From Coprococcus sp. (lineage in GTDB: Bacteria; Bacillota; Clostridia; Lachnospirales; Lachnospiraceae), in NCBI GenBank assembly GCA_016296785.1, contig JAEDHX010000011.1, positions 1-37,257 of the forward strand: a DNA stretch of 37,257 nucleotides, given 5' to 3'. This document shows, piece after piece, positions 16,707 to 25,593 of the stretch. Numbering within the stretch: the stretch's first letter is position 1; the number at the start of each line of letters is the position of its first letter. Position numbers and translations under genes: made by a program. Below the pieces are notes generated by a model. The model searched no databases. It was not told the DNA's origin and saw nothing but the letters and a program-made list of their open reading frames with translations.

Positions 16707-17816
16707 ATGTATAAAAGACTAATATTAACCGACATAAAAAGAATAAGAAAACTATTTATTCCATTTACAATAATCTCTATCGCATTAATGATTATTGCAT
16801 TCATAGTAATGTATAATTCAGACAAACTATTTAAAATTGCAAAATCAGAGACAGTAAAAATTGGAATAGTTATGGAAATATCTTCTACAGAGGCAAATAC
16901 TATCTATAATGCAGTTTCTAATATGGAGAGCTTTAGCAGTCACTGTAGCTTTATTCCAATATCGGATAAAGAATCCGGCATAGATATGCTTAATAAAGAA
17001 GCTATTAGTGCACTTGTTATTGTACCAGACAACATCCTATATCTTGTAATGAATGGAACAAATCCGCCGGTTGAGGTTATATATCCAACTAATGGGACAA
17101 TAAAAACATTTATAATAGATGAATTATTTGAATCATCCTCATCGCTTCTTGGCACCTCTCAGGCTGCAATATATACTGTACTTTCCATGTCAGACTACAT
17201 GGGGCTTGATGAAACAAAGCAAGAGCAAATTAGTATGGAGATAAATGCATTATTTCTTAATAATGTATTATCCCGAGGAGACATATTTAGCAGGACAAAT
17301 CTAAGTATTACAGGAAACAATTCAATAATCAAGCATTATTCTGCAGTAATAATATTTCTTGTATTATCACTATGTCCGTTAATGTGTATGTCATATTACA
17401 GAGCATACAATAAATCTGCATTATACCTTTTAAAGTCAAATGGTATTAGCAGACTAAAGCTTGTTACCAGCAACATTATATCTGTGTGGCTACTACTATT
17501 CTACTGCTATATGCTTTTATATATAACACTATCTGTAGCATCACATGTAATAAACAAAGAACTGGTTAACATAACACCAAAAGGAATATTTGCAGGTATT
17601 ATATTATCGCTTATCATCGCTGTCGTTTCTGCCATAATCAGTCAAATACCAGTATCTACCGGCGGTGTCAGCCTTATAATGTTTGGAATTACACTAGCTA
17701 CTGCATATTTGGGAGGTATGCTTATTCCAAAAGCTCTGCTGCCTGAAATATTCAAATCAATATGCCCATATACACCCGGCTATGTAATATTAAACTATAT
17801 CATCAGCTGTCTATAG
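16707..17816 (+). CDS. ABC-2-type transporter permease
   Basis: 369 residues. One N-terminal span (~16-36), a large extracytoplasmic region (~40-210), then about five spans to the end with PKALLPEIFKSICPYTPGY before the last. This is the layout of ABC2_membrane_3/YhgE-like exporter subunits. AAAGGATTATACA precedes the ATG, 11 nt after the ATPase stop. It likely forms a heteromeric channel with the next gene product. Substrate not inferable. Confidence 0.82.
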   Translation: MYKRLILTDIKRIRKLFIPFTIISIALMIIAFIVMYNSDKLFKIAKSETVKIGIVMEISSTEANTIYNAVSNMESFSSHCSFIPISDKESGIDMLNKEAISALVIVPDNILYLVMNGTNPPVEVIYPTNGTIKTFIIDELFESSSSLLGTSQAAIYTVLSMSDYMGLDETKQEQISMEINALFLNNVLSRGDIFSRTNLSITGNNSIIKHYSAVIIFLVLSLCPLMCMSYYRAYNKSALYLLKSNGISRLKLVTSNIISVWLLLFYCYMLLYITLSVASHVINKELVNITPKGIFAGIILSLIIAVVSAIISQIPVSTGGVSLIMFGITLATAYLGGMLIPKALLPEIFKSICPYTPGYVILNYIISCL

Positions 17817-17841
17817 TATTAAAAAACGAGGATACAAATTC

Positions 17842-18888
17842 ATGAAGAATTTAAGACTTACTTATTATTTGAGAGCATTCATATTACTTACAAAAAGAGC
17901 ATTATGTAAACCTTTTGCAATAATGTGTCTATGTGCCATGCCTATTATTTCAATTATATTTCATATTATACCTGACAAAGCATTATCAACTAATATTAAA
18001 ATTGGTATATTCTTTGAAGAACCCGGAATATATGATGAATTAATAATGAGTGATCTTTCTAATCTGGAAGAAGGCTTATCATTTGTATTATGTGATAATG
18101 CTGATTTTCTTATTGATAATGTTACAAACAAAACCTTTGACTGTGGTTTTATTATGCCTAATAATTATTCAGACATTTTCATTAGAAGTAATACTACTGA
18201 TAAGATATCTGTTTATACCTCATCTTCGTCTTCATTTAGTGCTATCGCTAAAGAAAAGCTATATGCAAGTCTGCTTAAGGTATGTGCCCCATTAGTTATT
18301 AAGGATTATATGGAGCAAAGCGAATACTTTGACGGTTTAGATTATAGTGATACGACAATTGAACAATATTATGAACGTTATTTAAATGATGAATATGTTT
18401 TTACAATCAAGACCTCCGGAAATAACAAGAATCATACTGCATACAGTTCCTTAAACACATTTCCTGTATATGAATTAATTGGTCTGCTTATATTTGTATG
18501 CAGTCTTCTCGGTGTTCTAAATTATTATCATGATGAAGCACACCACACCTTTGACAGTATTTCAAGAAATAAGAGATTAGTTTTTAGTATAATAAATATA
18601 GCTGCCGGAGCTATTCCGTCAGCTATAATTGGATATATATCTCTAATAATATACGATTCCTCACTGAATCCTATCAGACTTCTTATTCATATACTATTAT
18701 ATTCAATAATATGTATTATTTATGGATTAATATATAAAATAATAACTAGAAAGCCTTCTGTCTACCAGGCAGCTCTTCCTGTAATCATTGTTGCTTCGTT
18801 ACTATTCACACCTTCTTTAATAGATATAACAGAGCACATTGGCAGATTAAAATATCTATCAATGCTATTTGCTCCATATTTCTTTTAA
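17842..18888 (+). CDS. Second ABC-2-like permease subunit
   Basis: 348 residues with the same topology as the preceding gene: an early span (~24-42), a long outer region (~45-205) and about five to six C-terminal spans. Sequence similarity to that gene is low but the layout is shared, so they look like two halves of one channel. GAGGATACAAATTC precedes the ATG. The protein ends abruptly at LFAPYFF, and its stop codon overlaps the yigZ stop on the other strand. It may be slightly short at the C-terminus compared with its partner. Confidence 0.75.
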   Translation: MKNLRLTYYLRAFILLTKRALCKPFAIMCLCAMPIISIIFHIIPDKALSTNIKIGIFFEEPGIYDELIMSDLSNLEEGLSFVLCDNADFLIDNVTNKTFDCGFIMPNNYSDIFIRSNTTDKISVYTSSSSSFSAIAKEKLYASLLKVCAPLVIKDYMEQSEYFDGLDYSDTTIEQYYERYLNDEYVFTIKTSGNNKNHTAYSSLNTFPVYELIGLLIFVCSLLGVLNYYHDEAHHTFDSISRNKRLVFSIINIAAGAIPSAIIGYISLIIYDSSLNPIRLLIHILLYSIICIIYGLIYKIITRKPSVYQAALPVIIVASLLFTPSLIDITEHIGRLKYLSMLFAPYFF

Positions 18889-19505
18889 CAGAAGGTTTCA
18901 TGAAGCAATTCAATATCAGCTCTTGCAGCTGTTGCTTCTGTTATCTGCTTAGTAATATAGTCATAGCTATCAACCGGAATATACACTTCAAATACAACCT
19001 CTGTTGTATACTCGGTATTTGCAATATGAATATCAGCAGAATTAAGCAAATATTGAATCTTTCCTGAATCATTATAATTAGCGGTAATCTTAGTCACATT
19101 TACTAATGACATTCTCTTGACGCCCGCATCAGCTAATGCAAGCTTTGCAGCCTCAGTATATGCCCTTACAAGTCCTCCTGTTCCAAGCAGAGTTCCACCA
19201 AAATATCTTGTAACAACAATACATATATCAACAACACTCTGTCCTGTTATTACCTCAAGTATTGGCTTTCCTGCAGTCCCCTGTGGTTCTCCATCATCAG
19301 AAAACCTGTATAAGGTATTCTCCCTTCCAATTGCAAATGCAAAGCAGTTATGTCTAGCATCATAATGCTTCTTCTTTATTGAATCAACAAATGCATAAGC
19401 TTCTTCTTCACTTGTTACCGGAACGGCATAACCAATAAATCTTGATTTCTTCTCAACTATCTCATCCTGTCCCGGGTTAATTATTGTATTATATGCCTCA
19501 ATCAT
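18885..19505 (-). CDS. yigZ: YigZ/IMPACT-family protein
   Basis: 206 residues. The UPF0029/IMPACT N-domain carries KKSRFIGYA, KKHYDARHNCFAF and FSDDGEPQGTAGKPIL, then IVVTRYFGGTLLGTGGLVRAY. A C-terminal ferredoxin-like DUF1949 domain follows (~135-206). The eukaryotic relative regulates translation through Gcn2. The bacterial role is not well defined. The start overlaps the nrdR stop by 4 nt (ATGA), so the two are translationally coupled. Confidence 0.93.
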   Translation of the reverse strand: MIEAYNTIINPGQDEIVEKKSRFIGYAVPVTSEEEAYAFVDSIKKKHYDARHNCFAFAIGRENTLYRFSDDGEPQGTAGKPILEVITGQSVVDICIVVTRYFGGTLLGTGGLVRAYTEAAKLALADAGVKRMSLVNVTKITANYNDSGKIQYLLNSADIHIANTEYTTEVVFEVYIPVDSYDYITKQITEATAARADIELLHETFC

Positions 19506-19969
19506 TTCTTCTCCGAGCTACTGCTTAACAATTTGCTAAGCTCATCCATAAATGTATTAACATCCTTAAACTCTCTATATACAGAAGCAAATCTGACATA
19601 GGCTACCTGGTCAAGATCCTTTATTTTATCCATAACAATCTCACCGATTGCTGTGCTTTCTATCTCCTTAACCTCAAGATTAAAGATTGTATTCTCAATT
19701 TCATCAATACATCTTGTAAGCTTCTCAAGAGGAACAGGTCTCTTATGACAGGATTTAATCACACCTGATTCAATCTTCGCTCTGTCATAGGCCTCTCTAT
19801 TCTTATCCTTCTTTATTACTATTAATGGTATAGTCTCAAACTTTTCATAGGTTGTAAATCTTCTTCCACAAGCGTCACACTGTCTTCTTCTTCTAATAGA
19901 CATACCATCTTCTGCTGGTCTTGAATCTATAACCCTAGTATCATCCTTATTACAAAACTGGCATCTCAT
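19502..19969 (-). CDS. nrdR: Transcriptional repressor NrdR
   Basis: 155 residues from the ATG at 19967-19969, which has AAAGGAG upstream. The N-terminal zinc ribbon uses C3, C6, C31 and C34 (MRCQFC, RQCDACGRRF). An ATP-cone fills residues ~49-139 (IPLIVIKKDKNREAYDRAKI). NrdR senses ATP/dATP and represses ribonucleotide reductase genes, none of which lie in this window. Neighbours are the ymxH-like gene and yigZ. Confidence 0.96.
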   Translation of the reverse strand: MRCQFCNKDDTRVIDSRPAEDGMSIRRRRQCDACGRRFTTYEKFETIPLIVIKKDKNREAYDRAKIESGVIKSCHKRPVPLEKLTRCIDEIENTIFNLEVKEIESTAIGEIVMDKIKDLDQVAYVRFASVYREFKDVNTFMDELSKLLSSSSEKK

Positions 19970-20042
19970 GCTATTACTCCTTTGCACATATTATTTATCT
20001 TGTGTCATGTACACTACTCATAGTATAAGAATAACATTTTTA

Positions 20043-20291
20043 TTAGTTTTTGTGAATATCATAACATCCATTAACTAAAATAATATCAGGTCCGATGCAT
20101 GCAATATTACAAAAATCTATATAATACTCTCCTACAGAGCCAAAGCACCAAAACATTTTTCCCTGTTCAGGAACAATTATTGCTTTTATTTGACCTGTGC
20201 ACGGGTCAAAATCAATATCGGCCACATATCCAAGTCGTCTGCATTCCTTACAGGTTATTACTTCTTTTTCTTTAAGATCACAAAATCTCAT
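20043..20291 (-). CDS. ymxH: YlmC/YmxH-family PRC-barrel protein
   Basis: 82 residues, a single PRC-barrel-like domain: MRFCDLKEKEVI, CRRLGYVADIDFDPCTGQIKAIIVP, GPDIILVN. Members are annotated as sporulation-associated but the molecular role is unclear. Six cysteines in 82 residues are notable. TTTGGAG precedes the ATG at 20289-20291; the ATG at 20303 lies upstream of that site. Placement beside nrdR is typical of Clostridia. Confidence 0.88.
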   Translation of the reverse strand: MRFCDLKEKEVITCKECRRLGYVADIDFDPCTGQIKAIIVPEQGKMFWCFGSVGEYYIDFCNIACIGPDIILVNGCYDIHKN

Positions 20292-20352
20292 ATAATACTC
20301 CAAATGTATTTATACTAATATATGATTATGCAATCATAAAAAGAAGTTTTAA

Positions 20353-21138
20353 TTATGTAATAATCTTAACCGGACACTTATGCTTACAGGCACCGCAATT
20401 ATTACATTTCTCAGGATCAATATGTGCAAGATTTCTATCCATTGTAATTGCCTCAGCTTCACAATTTCTAACACATAAGGAGCATCCGATACAGCCTGCA
20501 CTACATGCTGCCTTAACATCAATTCCTCTGTCGTGGGAATTACATCTTACTAAATGCTCAGCATTATATGGTACAAGCTCAATAAGCTTTCTTGGACATT
20601 CGTCTATACATTTGCCACAGGCTTTGCATTTATCTTTATTGATTACTGCAATTCCGTCAATAATATCAATCGCATCAAATTCACATACCTGCTTACAGGA
20701 GCCATAACCGGTACAGCCATAAGTACATGCCTTTGGTCCGCCATTAGGATTATTCTGTGCAAGCTTACAACTCTTAGGGCCCACATACTCGTATACATCC
20801 TTAGCCTTTTCACAATCACCGGCGCACTTTACAAATGCAACATATCTTACAGTTTCTGTACTCTCAACACCAAGTGCTTCGCTTATCGCCTTAGCCACTG
20901 CCTCGCCACCTACCGGACAGGCTGAAGGAGGCATTTCTCCTTTAGCAATCGCAGCAGCAAGTCCGTCACAACCAGGAAAGCCACAACCGCCACAATTATT
21001 ACCCGGCAGCAGCTCTCTTACTGCTATTTCCTTTGGATCAACCTCAACCTTAAACTTCTCTCCGGCTACACCTAAAAGAACACCTATCAAAATACCTACG
21101 CCACACACTACTGCGGCAGCAATAATTATCTCTGTCAT
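20353..21138 (-). CDS. rnfB: Rnf complex subunit B (Fe-S ferredoxin-like)
   Basis: 261 residues. One N-terminal span (~3-24), then a four-Cys cluster motif (NNCGGCGFPGCDG plus C74), a Cys-rich central region, and two ferredoxin-type arrays: CKACGKCIDECP, and CIGCSLCVRNCE followed by CNNCGACKHKCP. RnfB is the entry point for electrons from reduced ferredoxin on the cytoplasmic face. It is the last gene of rnfCDGEAB, 12 nt after rnfA. Confidence 0.95.
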   Translation of the reverse strand: MTEIIIAAAVVCGVGILIGVLLGVAGEKFKVEVDPKEIAVRELLPGNNCGGCGFPGCDGLAAAIAKGEMPPSACPVGGEAVAKAISEALGVESTETVRYVAFVKCAGDCEKAKDVYEYVGPKSCKLAQNNPNGGPKACTYGCTGYGSCKQVCEFDAIDIIDGIAVINKDKCKACGKCIDECPRKLIELVPYNAEHLVRCNSHDRGIDVKAACSAGCIGCSLCVRNCEAEAITMDRNLAHIDPEKCNNCGACKHKCPVKIIT

Positions 21139-21150
21139 ATAAGCACCCTC

Positions 21151-21723
21151 CTATATCAAGCCTGAAAATCCAAAAAATGCAATAGCCATCAATCCGGATG
21201 TAATAAGAACTATTGGTGTACCTTTAAAGGATTCAGGAATCGGACTATATTCCAGCTTTTCTCTAATTCCTGCAAGAATTACTATAGCAATTGTAAATCC
21301 AACTGCAGAACCAAATCCATTTACAATACTCTGGAATATAGTATAACCTTCTTGAACGTTTGAAATTGCAATTCCAAGTACAGCACAGTTTGTAGTAATA
21401 AGAGGAAGATATACTCCAAGTGATTCGTATAATGATTTCATATTCTTCTTAAGGAACATTTCAACAAACTGAACAAGTGCTGCTATTACAAGAATAAATA
21501 CTATTGTATTTAAATATTCCAGTCCTAATCTCTGAAGAATTCCATAATAAATAATACTTGTTGCTGCAGATGCTATTGTCATAACAAATATAACTGCCAT
21601 GCCCATTCCTGTAGCTGTATTAACACTCTTTGATACTCCAAGGAAAGGACAAAGTCCAAGAAACTGACTTAATATTACGTTATTTACTAGTGCCGCACCA
21701 ATTGCCAATAATAAAATATTCAT
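21151..21723 (-). CDS. rnfA: Rnf complex subunit A
   Basis: 190 residues, about six spans. C25 in LGLCPFLGVSKS and the cysteine in LITTNCAVLGIA are the pair that, together with those of RnfE, are known to hold a membrane [2Fe-2S] cluster in Rnf/Nqr complexes. Full family length. It follows rnfE by 10 nt. Confidence 0.95.
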   Translation of the reverse strand: MNILLLAIGAALVNNVILSQFLGLCPFLGVSKSVNTATGMGMAVIFVMTIASAATSIIYYGILQRLGLEYLNTIVFILVIAALVQFVEMFLKKNMKSLYESLGVYLPLITTNCAVLGIAISNVQEGYTIFQSIVNGFGSAVGFTIAIVILAGIREKLEYSPIPESFKGTPIVLITSGLMAIAFFGFSGLI

Positions 21724-21733
21724 TAATGTCTAC

Positions 21734-22549
21734 CTACCTTTCCTTGTTTTCTTCGTTTGATTTTTTATCGTTTGATTCCACGTCATTTACTTCACTAATA
21801 GGGCTCTTTTCAAGCTTCTTGCCTGCACACATTATATTTGCACAGCCCGCACAAGCTTCCGGTTTACATGAAACCTGTACACTGTCTTTTGATGCAGCAA
21901 GCTTCTTTGCATTTCTTTTGTTGATAAATGCAACAAGAAATGCAAGTACAAAGAACGCTCCCGGTGCAAGTACAAATATTGTAATTGGAGTATATAATCC
22001 AAATACATCACCTATTCCTTTAAGTACTCCTTGCTTACCCTGAAGAATATTTCCTTCTCCTAACACCTGATATCCGAATACACAGCCTTTACCTATTAGT
22101 TCTCTGAAGGCTCCAATTACGGTAAGTCCAATGGTAAATCCAAGTCCCATTCCAAGACCATCAAATATTGATGGAAGCGGTTTATTCTTAGAAGCATAGC
22201 TTTCTGCTCTACCAAGAATAATACAGTTAACAACTATAAGTGGAATATATATACCAAGACTAGCATTTAGTGATGGCAAATATGCCTGCATTAAGAACTG
22301 TATTATTGTAACAAAGGATGCAATAATAACTATAAATGATGGTATTCTAACCTTATCAGGAATAACCTTTCTAAGAATTGATATAACAAGGTTACTCATA
22401 ACAAGAATACAGGTTGTTGCGAGTCCCATTCCGGCACCATTAATAGCTGCAGAGGTAACTGCAAGTGTAGGACACATACCAAGCATTTGAACAAATGTTG
22501 GATTCTCCTTCACAATACCATTGTATAATCTCTCAGTACATTTATTCAT
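21734..22549 (-). CDS. rnfE: Rnf complex subunit E with extra cysteine-rich C-terminal tail
   Basis: 271 residues, longer than the usual ~200-230. Residues 1-~210 form the six-span core with C25 (LGMCPTLAVT) and VVNCIILGRAES. After KRNAKKL an extra tail begins with CKPEACAGCANIMC, a CX4CX2CX4C pattern, followed by a strongly charged end (SNDKKSNEENKER). Such a motif could bind an Fe-S cluster or zinc. Four nt separate it from the rnfD-rnfG stop. Confidence 0.93.
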   Translation of the reverse strand: MNKCTERLYNGIVKENPTFVQMLGMCPTLAVTSAAINGAGMGLATTCILVMSNLVISILRKVIPDKVRIPSFIVIIASFVTIIQFLMQAYLPSLNASLGIYIPLIVVNCIILGRAESYASKNKPLPSIFDGLGMGLGFTIGLTVIGAFRELIGKGCVFGYQVLGEGNILQGKQGVLKGIGDVFGLYTPITIFVLAPGAFFVLAFLVAFINKRNAKKLAASKDSVQVSCKPEACAGCANIMCAGKKLEKSPISEVNDVESNDKKSNEENKER

Positions 22550-22552
22550 ATC

Positions 22553-24130
22553 TTAGTTACCTCCCCTCATGTAGTTTACATAACTAAGTCCCGCATTTAC
22601 TGCATTTACAACACCGCTTGTAGTAATTGTTGCACCACTAAGTGCATCAATCTCATTATCAGCTGTCGCGCCCTGCTTAGTATATTCAAACTGCTCTACA
22701 TTCTTATCAGCAAATTGCGATTTGAAGCTGTCCTTATCAGCCTCCATACCAAGTCCGGCTGTTTCACTTAGTGAAAGGAAGGAAATACCTGTTGTAGTAC
22801 CATCTAAATCCACGCCCATGGCAATCTGCATATATCCGTTATATCCCTCATGTGAATTAATAACTAAAACATAGCCTATATCATTTCCCGTATCATCTTT
22901 AGCAATAACAATCTCTTCAATATCACACTTGTAGCCATTATCAGCCAGATAATTCTTAGCATCTTCATAATTTATTTCCATTACATCGAAGCTGTCTGCA
23001 GCAGCATAGACTTCCTTATAAGCTTCTTCCTTAGCCTTTTGATTGGCATCTTCAATTGGCTTCTTAGTTATCTTCTGAACATATGCAAGTGCAAGTCCTG
23101 CAATAATTGTAATTACAAATATTGCTACTGTTGCAATTACTATTGACCTTACATTCATTCTGCTTCTGCTGCCGGAATTAGACTCTCCATCCTTAACATC
23201 TGCACCATAACCAAAGGATTTAGGCTGAGTAAATCTCTCGATCAGAGGCACAAGAAGGTTTGAAAAGATAATTGCATATGAAACACCCTCCGCAGAACCG
23301 CCATATATTCTAAACAAGAACGTAAGAACACCAAGAATAATACCAAATACTATCTTTCCATTAGGAGTAATAGGTGATGTAACATAGTCAGTTGCCATAA
23401 AGAATGCTCCAAGCATCAGTCCACCACCACATAAATGGGCAGCAAGATATGACAAATCAAAGCCTCTTCCAGACGCAAGTGCGTATATCATAATACATAT
23501 GGCAAAGGTTCCAATATATACAAATGGTATAGTGACCTTTATTATCTTTCTTGCAACAAGAAATACTGCACCTGCTAAAATACATATTACTGATGTTTCA
23601 CCGATTGTTCCCGCAATATTACCAAAGAACATATCTGTTACATTTACCGTTCCACCATTCTTTAGAATAGCCAGAGGTGTTGCAGTTGTAATACCGTCAT
23701 ATGTAAAGCTTGTCATTTGTCCTGCAAAGGATATAAGCAGAAAGCATCTGGCGCCAAGAGCAGGATTCATAAAGTTGTATCCAAGGCCACCAAATAACTG
23801 CTTAACAATTACAATTGCAAATGCACTACCAAGAATAGCCATCCATATCGGAACACAAGGCGATAAGTTAAGAGCAAGTAATAATCCTGTTACTACTGCA
23901 CTCATATCACTTATTGTTGTTTTTCTCTTAAGCACAACCTGTGAAAGCCACTCAAAGAATACACATGAAACAATACATGTAAGTATTATCATAAGTGCAT
24001 TTAATCCAAAATTAATAACTCCAAACACAGCTGCGGGAATTAATGCAATAACCACATCAAGCATAATTCCTGTTGTTGTCTTCTTATCCCTGACATGAGG
24101 AGATGATGATATTTTAAATGCGTTTTCCAT
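22553..24130 (-). CDS. rnfD: RnfD-RnfG fusion protein
   Basis: 525 residues in one frame. Residues 1-~305 are RnfD (about ten spans) with the flavinylation motif around T151 (ITTATPLAIL). After a short hydrophilic linker (~306-324, ADVKDGESNSGSRSR) RnfG begins at M325 (MNVRSIVIA) with one span and an extracytoplasmic FMN-binding domain whose flavin site is T501 (DALSGATITTS). In most Rnf operons these are two genes. No good ribosome site precedes M325, so this reads as a true fusion. GGAGGAACTAAA precedes the ATG at 24128-24130. Both halves should carry FMN attached by ApbE, which is encoded upstream. Confidence 0.92.
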   Translation of the reverse strand: MENAFKISSSPHVRDKKTTTGIMLDVVIALIPAAVFGVINFGLNALMIILTCIVSCVFFEWLSQVVLKRKTTISDMSAVVTGLLLALNLSPCVPIWMAILGSAFAIVIVKQLFGGLGYNFMNPALGARCFLLISFAGQMTSFTYDGITTATPLAILKNGGTVNVTDMFFGNIAGTIGETSVICILAGAVFLVARKIIKVTIPFVYIGTFAICIMIYALASGRGFDLSYLAAHLCGGGLMLGAFFMATDYVTSPITPNGKIVFGIILGVLTFLFRIYGGSAEGVSYAIIFSNLLVPLIERFTQPKSFGYGADVKDGESNSGSRSRMNVRSIVIATVAIFVITIIAGLALAYVQKITKKPIEDANQKAKEEAYKEVYAAADSFDVMEINYEDAKNYLADNGYKCDIEEIVIAKDDTGNDIGYVLVINSHEGYNGYMQIAMGVDLDGTTTGISFLSLSETAGLGMEADKDSFKSQFADKNVEQFEYTKQGATADNEIDALSGATITTSGVVNAVNAGLSYVNYMRGGN

Positions 24131-24143
24131 TTTAGTTCCTCCT

Positions 24144-25469
24144 CTACTTCTTCTTGTTTGCAAGAATCAATTTTCTTGTTCCTGCTATAGTCTGAGTCAA
24201 ATGACGTTTTGCCGGGCAAATGTATGAGCAACAGCCACATTCACAGCATTCCATGCCTTCATGCTTCAAAAAGTTATCTATATCGCCATGCTCTGCATAC
24301 TTTGCAAGCATTGAAGGTACAACACGACCGGGACATACATCAACACATCTTCCGCATCTGATACAGTTTGATGGTTCAAGAGCCGCAACCTCATCATGGC
24401 TCATACATAATAATGCTGAAAGCCCTTTTACAGCTGGTACATCAAGAGAATAAATGGCTCTACCCATCATAGGTCCGCCTGCAACAATTTTCTCAGGCAT
24501 AATACCATCCTTAAAACCACCTGCTGCCTCAATTATCTCGTTAAGATTTGTTCCTGTTCTGACAAGAAGATTGCATGGTTTTTCTATAGCATCACCCGTA
24601 ATTGTCACTACTCTGTTGATAAGAGGTCTACCCTCTATTACAGCCTCATAAATAGCATGAATCGTATCTACATTATGTACAATACATCCGGCATCAGCAG
24701 GAAGCATCTTTGAATTAACATATCGCCCTGTATTAGCATATATAAGCTGTCTTTCTGCTCCCTGAGGATATTTTGTTTTAATTTCATTTACCTTAATCTT
24801 GTCATTGCCGGCAAGCTTCTCCCTAAGAAGCTTTATTGCCTCAGGCTTATTATCCTCAATTGCAATAATACCCTTAGCATGGTCAAACATATTAATACAT
24901 ATAGTAAGGCCCTGTATTATCTTATCAGCTTCCTCCATCAGTCGTCTGTAATCAGAGGTAAGATAAGGCTCACACTCAGCACCATTTACAATGATATAAT
25001 CAATATCTGCTTCATTCTTTGGAGTAAGCTTAACATTTGCAGGAAAGCCTGCACCACCCATACCAACTATACCGGCTTCTTTGATTATCTCCCTAATATC
25101 CTCAGTGTATAATGCAGAAAGGTCCATTACCTTCTCAGCAAAGTTGACTTCTTCAAACAAACCATCGTTTTCAATCACTATTGAATTAACCTTTGTTCCA
25201 CCTGTAGTAAGTCTTGGTTCAATAGTCTTAACAGTACCGCTTATTGAAGAATGAATATTTGCTGATACAAAGCCTGCTGCCTCAGCTATCTTCTGTCCTA
25301 CTAATACTCTGTCTCCCTTCTTAACGATAGGAGTCGCCGGTGCACCTATGTGCTGACTCAAAGGGTATACACAATCTCCCTTAGGAAGATACTCCTTAAT
25401 CGGCATATCCATAGAAAGCTCTTTACCCTCATATGGATGAATTCCGCCTGCGAAAGTTAACAAACCCAT
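24144..25469 (-). CDS. rnfC: Rnf complex subunit C
   Basis: 441 residues. N-terminal biotinyl-lipoyl-like domain (GGIHP...), then an NADH/flavin-binding module similar to NuoF (VGMGGAGFPANVK, VNGAECEPYL), then two 4Fe-4S motifs, CIRCGRCVDVCP and CCECGCCSYICP. RnfC is the site where NAD+ is reduced. It lacks the long Ala-rich C-terminal extension of proteobacterial RnfC, as usual in Clostridia. The ATG at 25467-25469 is chosen. The TTG before it is less likely. First gene of rnfC-DG-E-A-B. Confidence 0.95.
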   Translation of the reverse strand: MGLLTFAGGIHPYEGKELSMDMPIKEYLPKGDCVYPLSQHIGAPATPIVKKGDRVLVGQKIAEAAGFVSANIHSSISGTVKTIEPRLTTGGTKVNSIVIENDGLFEEVNFAEKVMDLSALYTEDIREIIKEAGIVGMGGAGFPANVKLTPKNEADIDYIIVNGAECEPYLTSDYRRLMEEADKIIQGLTICINMFDHAKGIIAIEDNKPEAIKLLREKLAGNDKIKVNEIKTKYPQGAERQLIYANTGRYVNSKMLPADAGCIVHNVDTIHAIYEAVIEGRPLINRVVTITGDAIEKPCNLLVRTGTNLNEIIEAAGGFKDGIMPEKIVAGGPMMGRAIYSLDVPAVKGLSALLCMSHDEVAALEPSNCIRCGRCVDVCPGRVVPSMLAKYAEHGDIDNFLKHEGMECCECGCCSYICPAKRHLTQTIAGTRKLILANKKK

Positions 25470-25593
25470 CAAAATTCCTCTTTTCTATAAAAATATTTTA
25501 AATTTCATAATTCAATTAGGATAAGCTATTATAGCTCTTTGAAAATCCTTATCTATAATAATACTTAAATGACGCAAAAACAACAAAAATATA

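Noticed and set aside
19981..20042. NrdR box in the short gap with GTGT/ACAC symmetry
   Set aside because: The half-sites do not match the ACACWATATATWGTGT pattern, and the spacing is wrong.
23499..24098. 199-codon plus-strand ORF opposite the rnfD part
   Set aside because: Antisense shadow of a well-supported Rnf gene. No ribosome site or recognisable motif.
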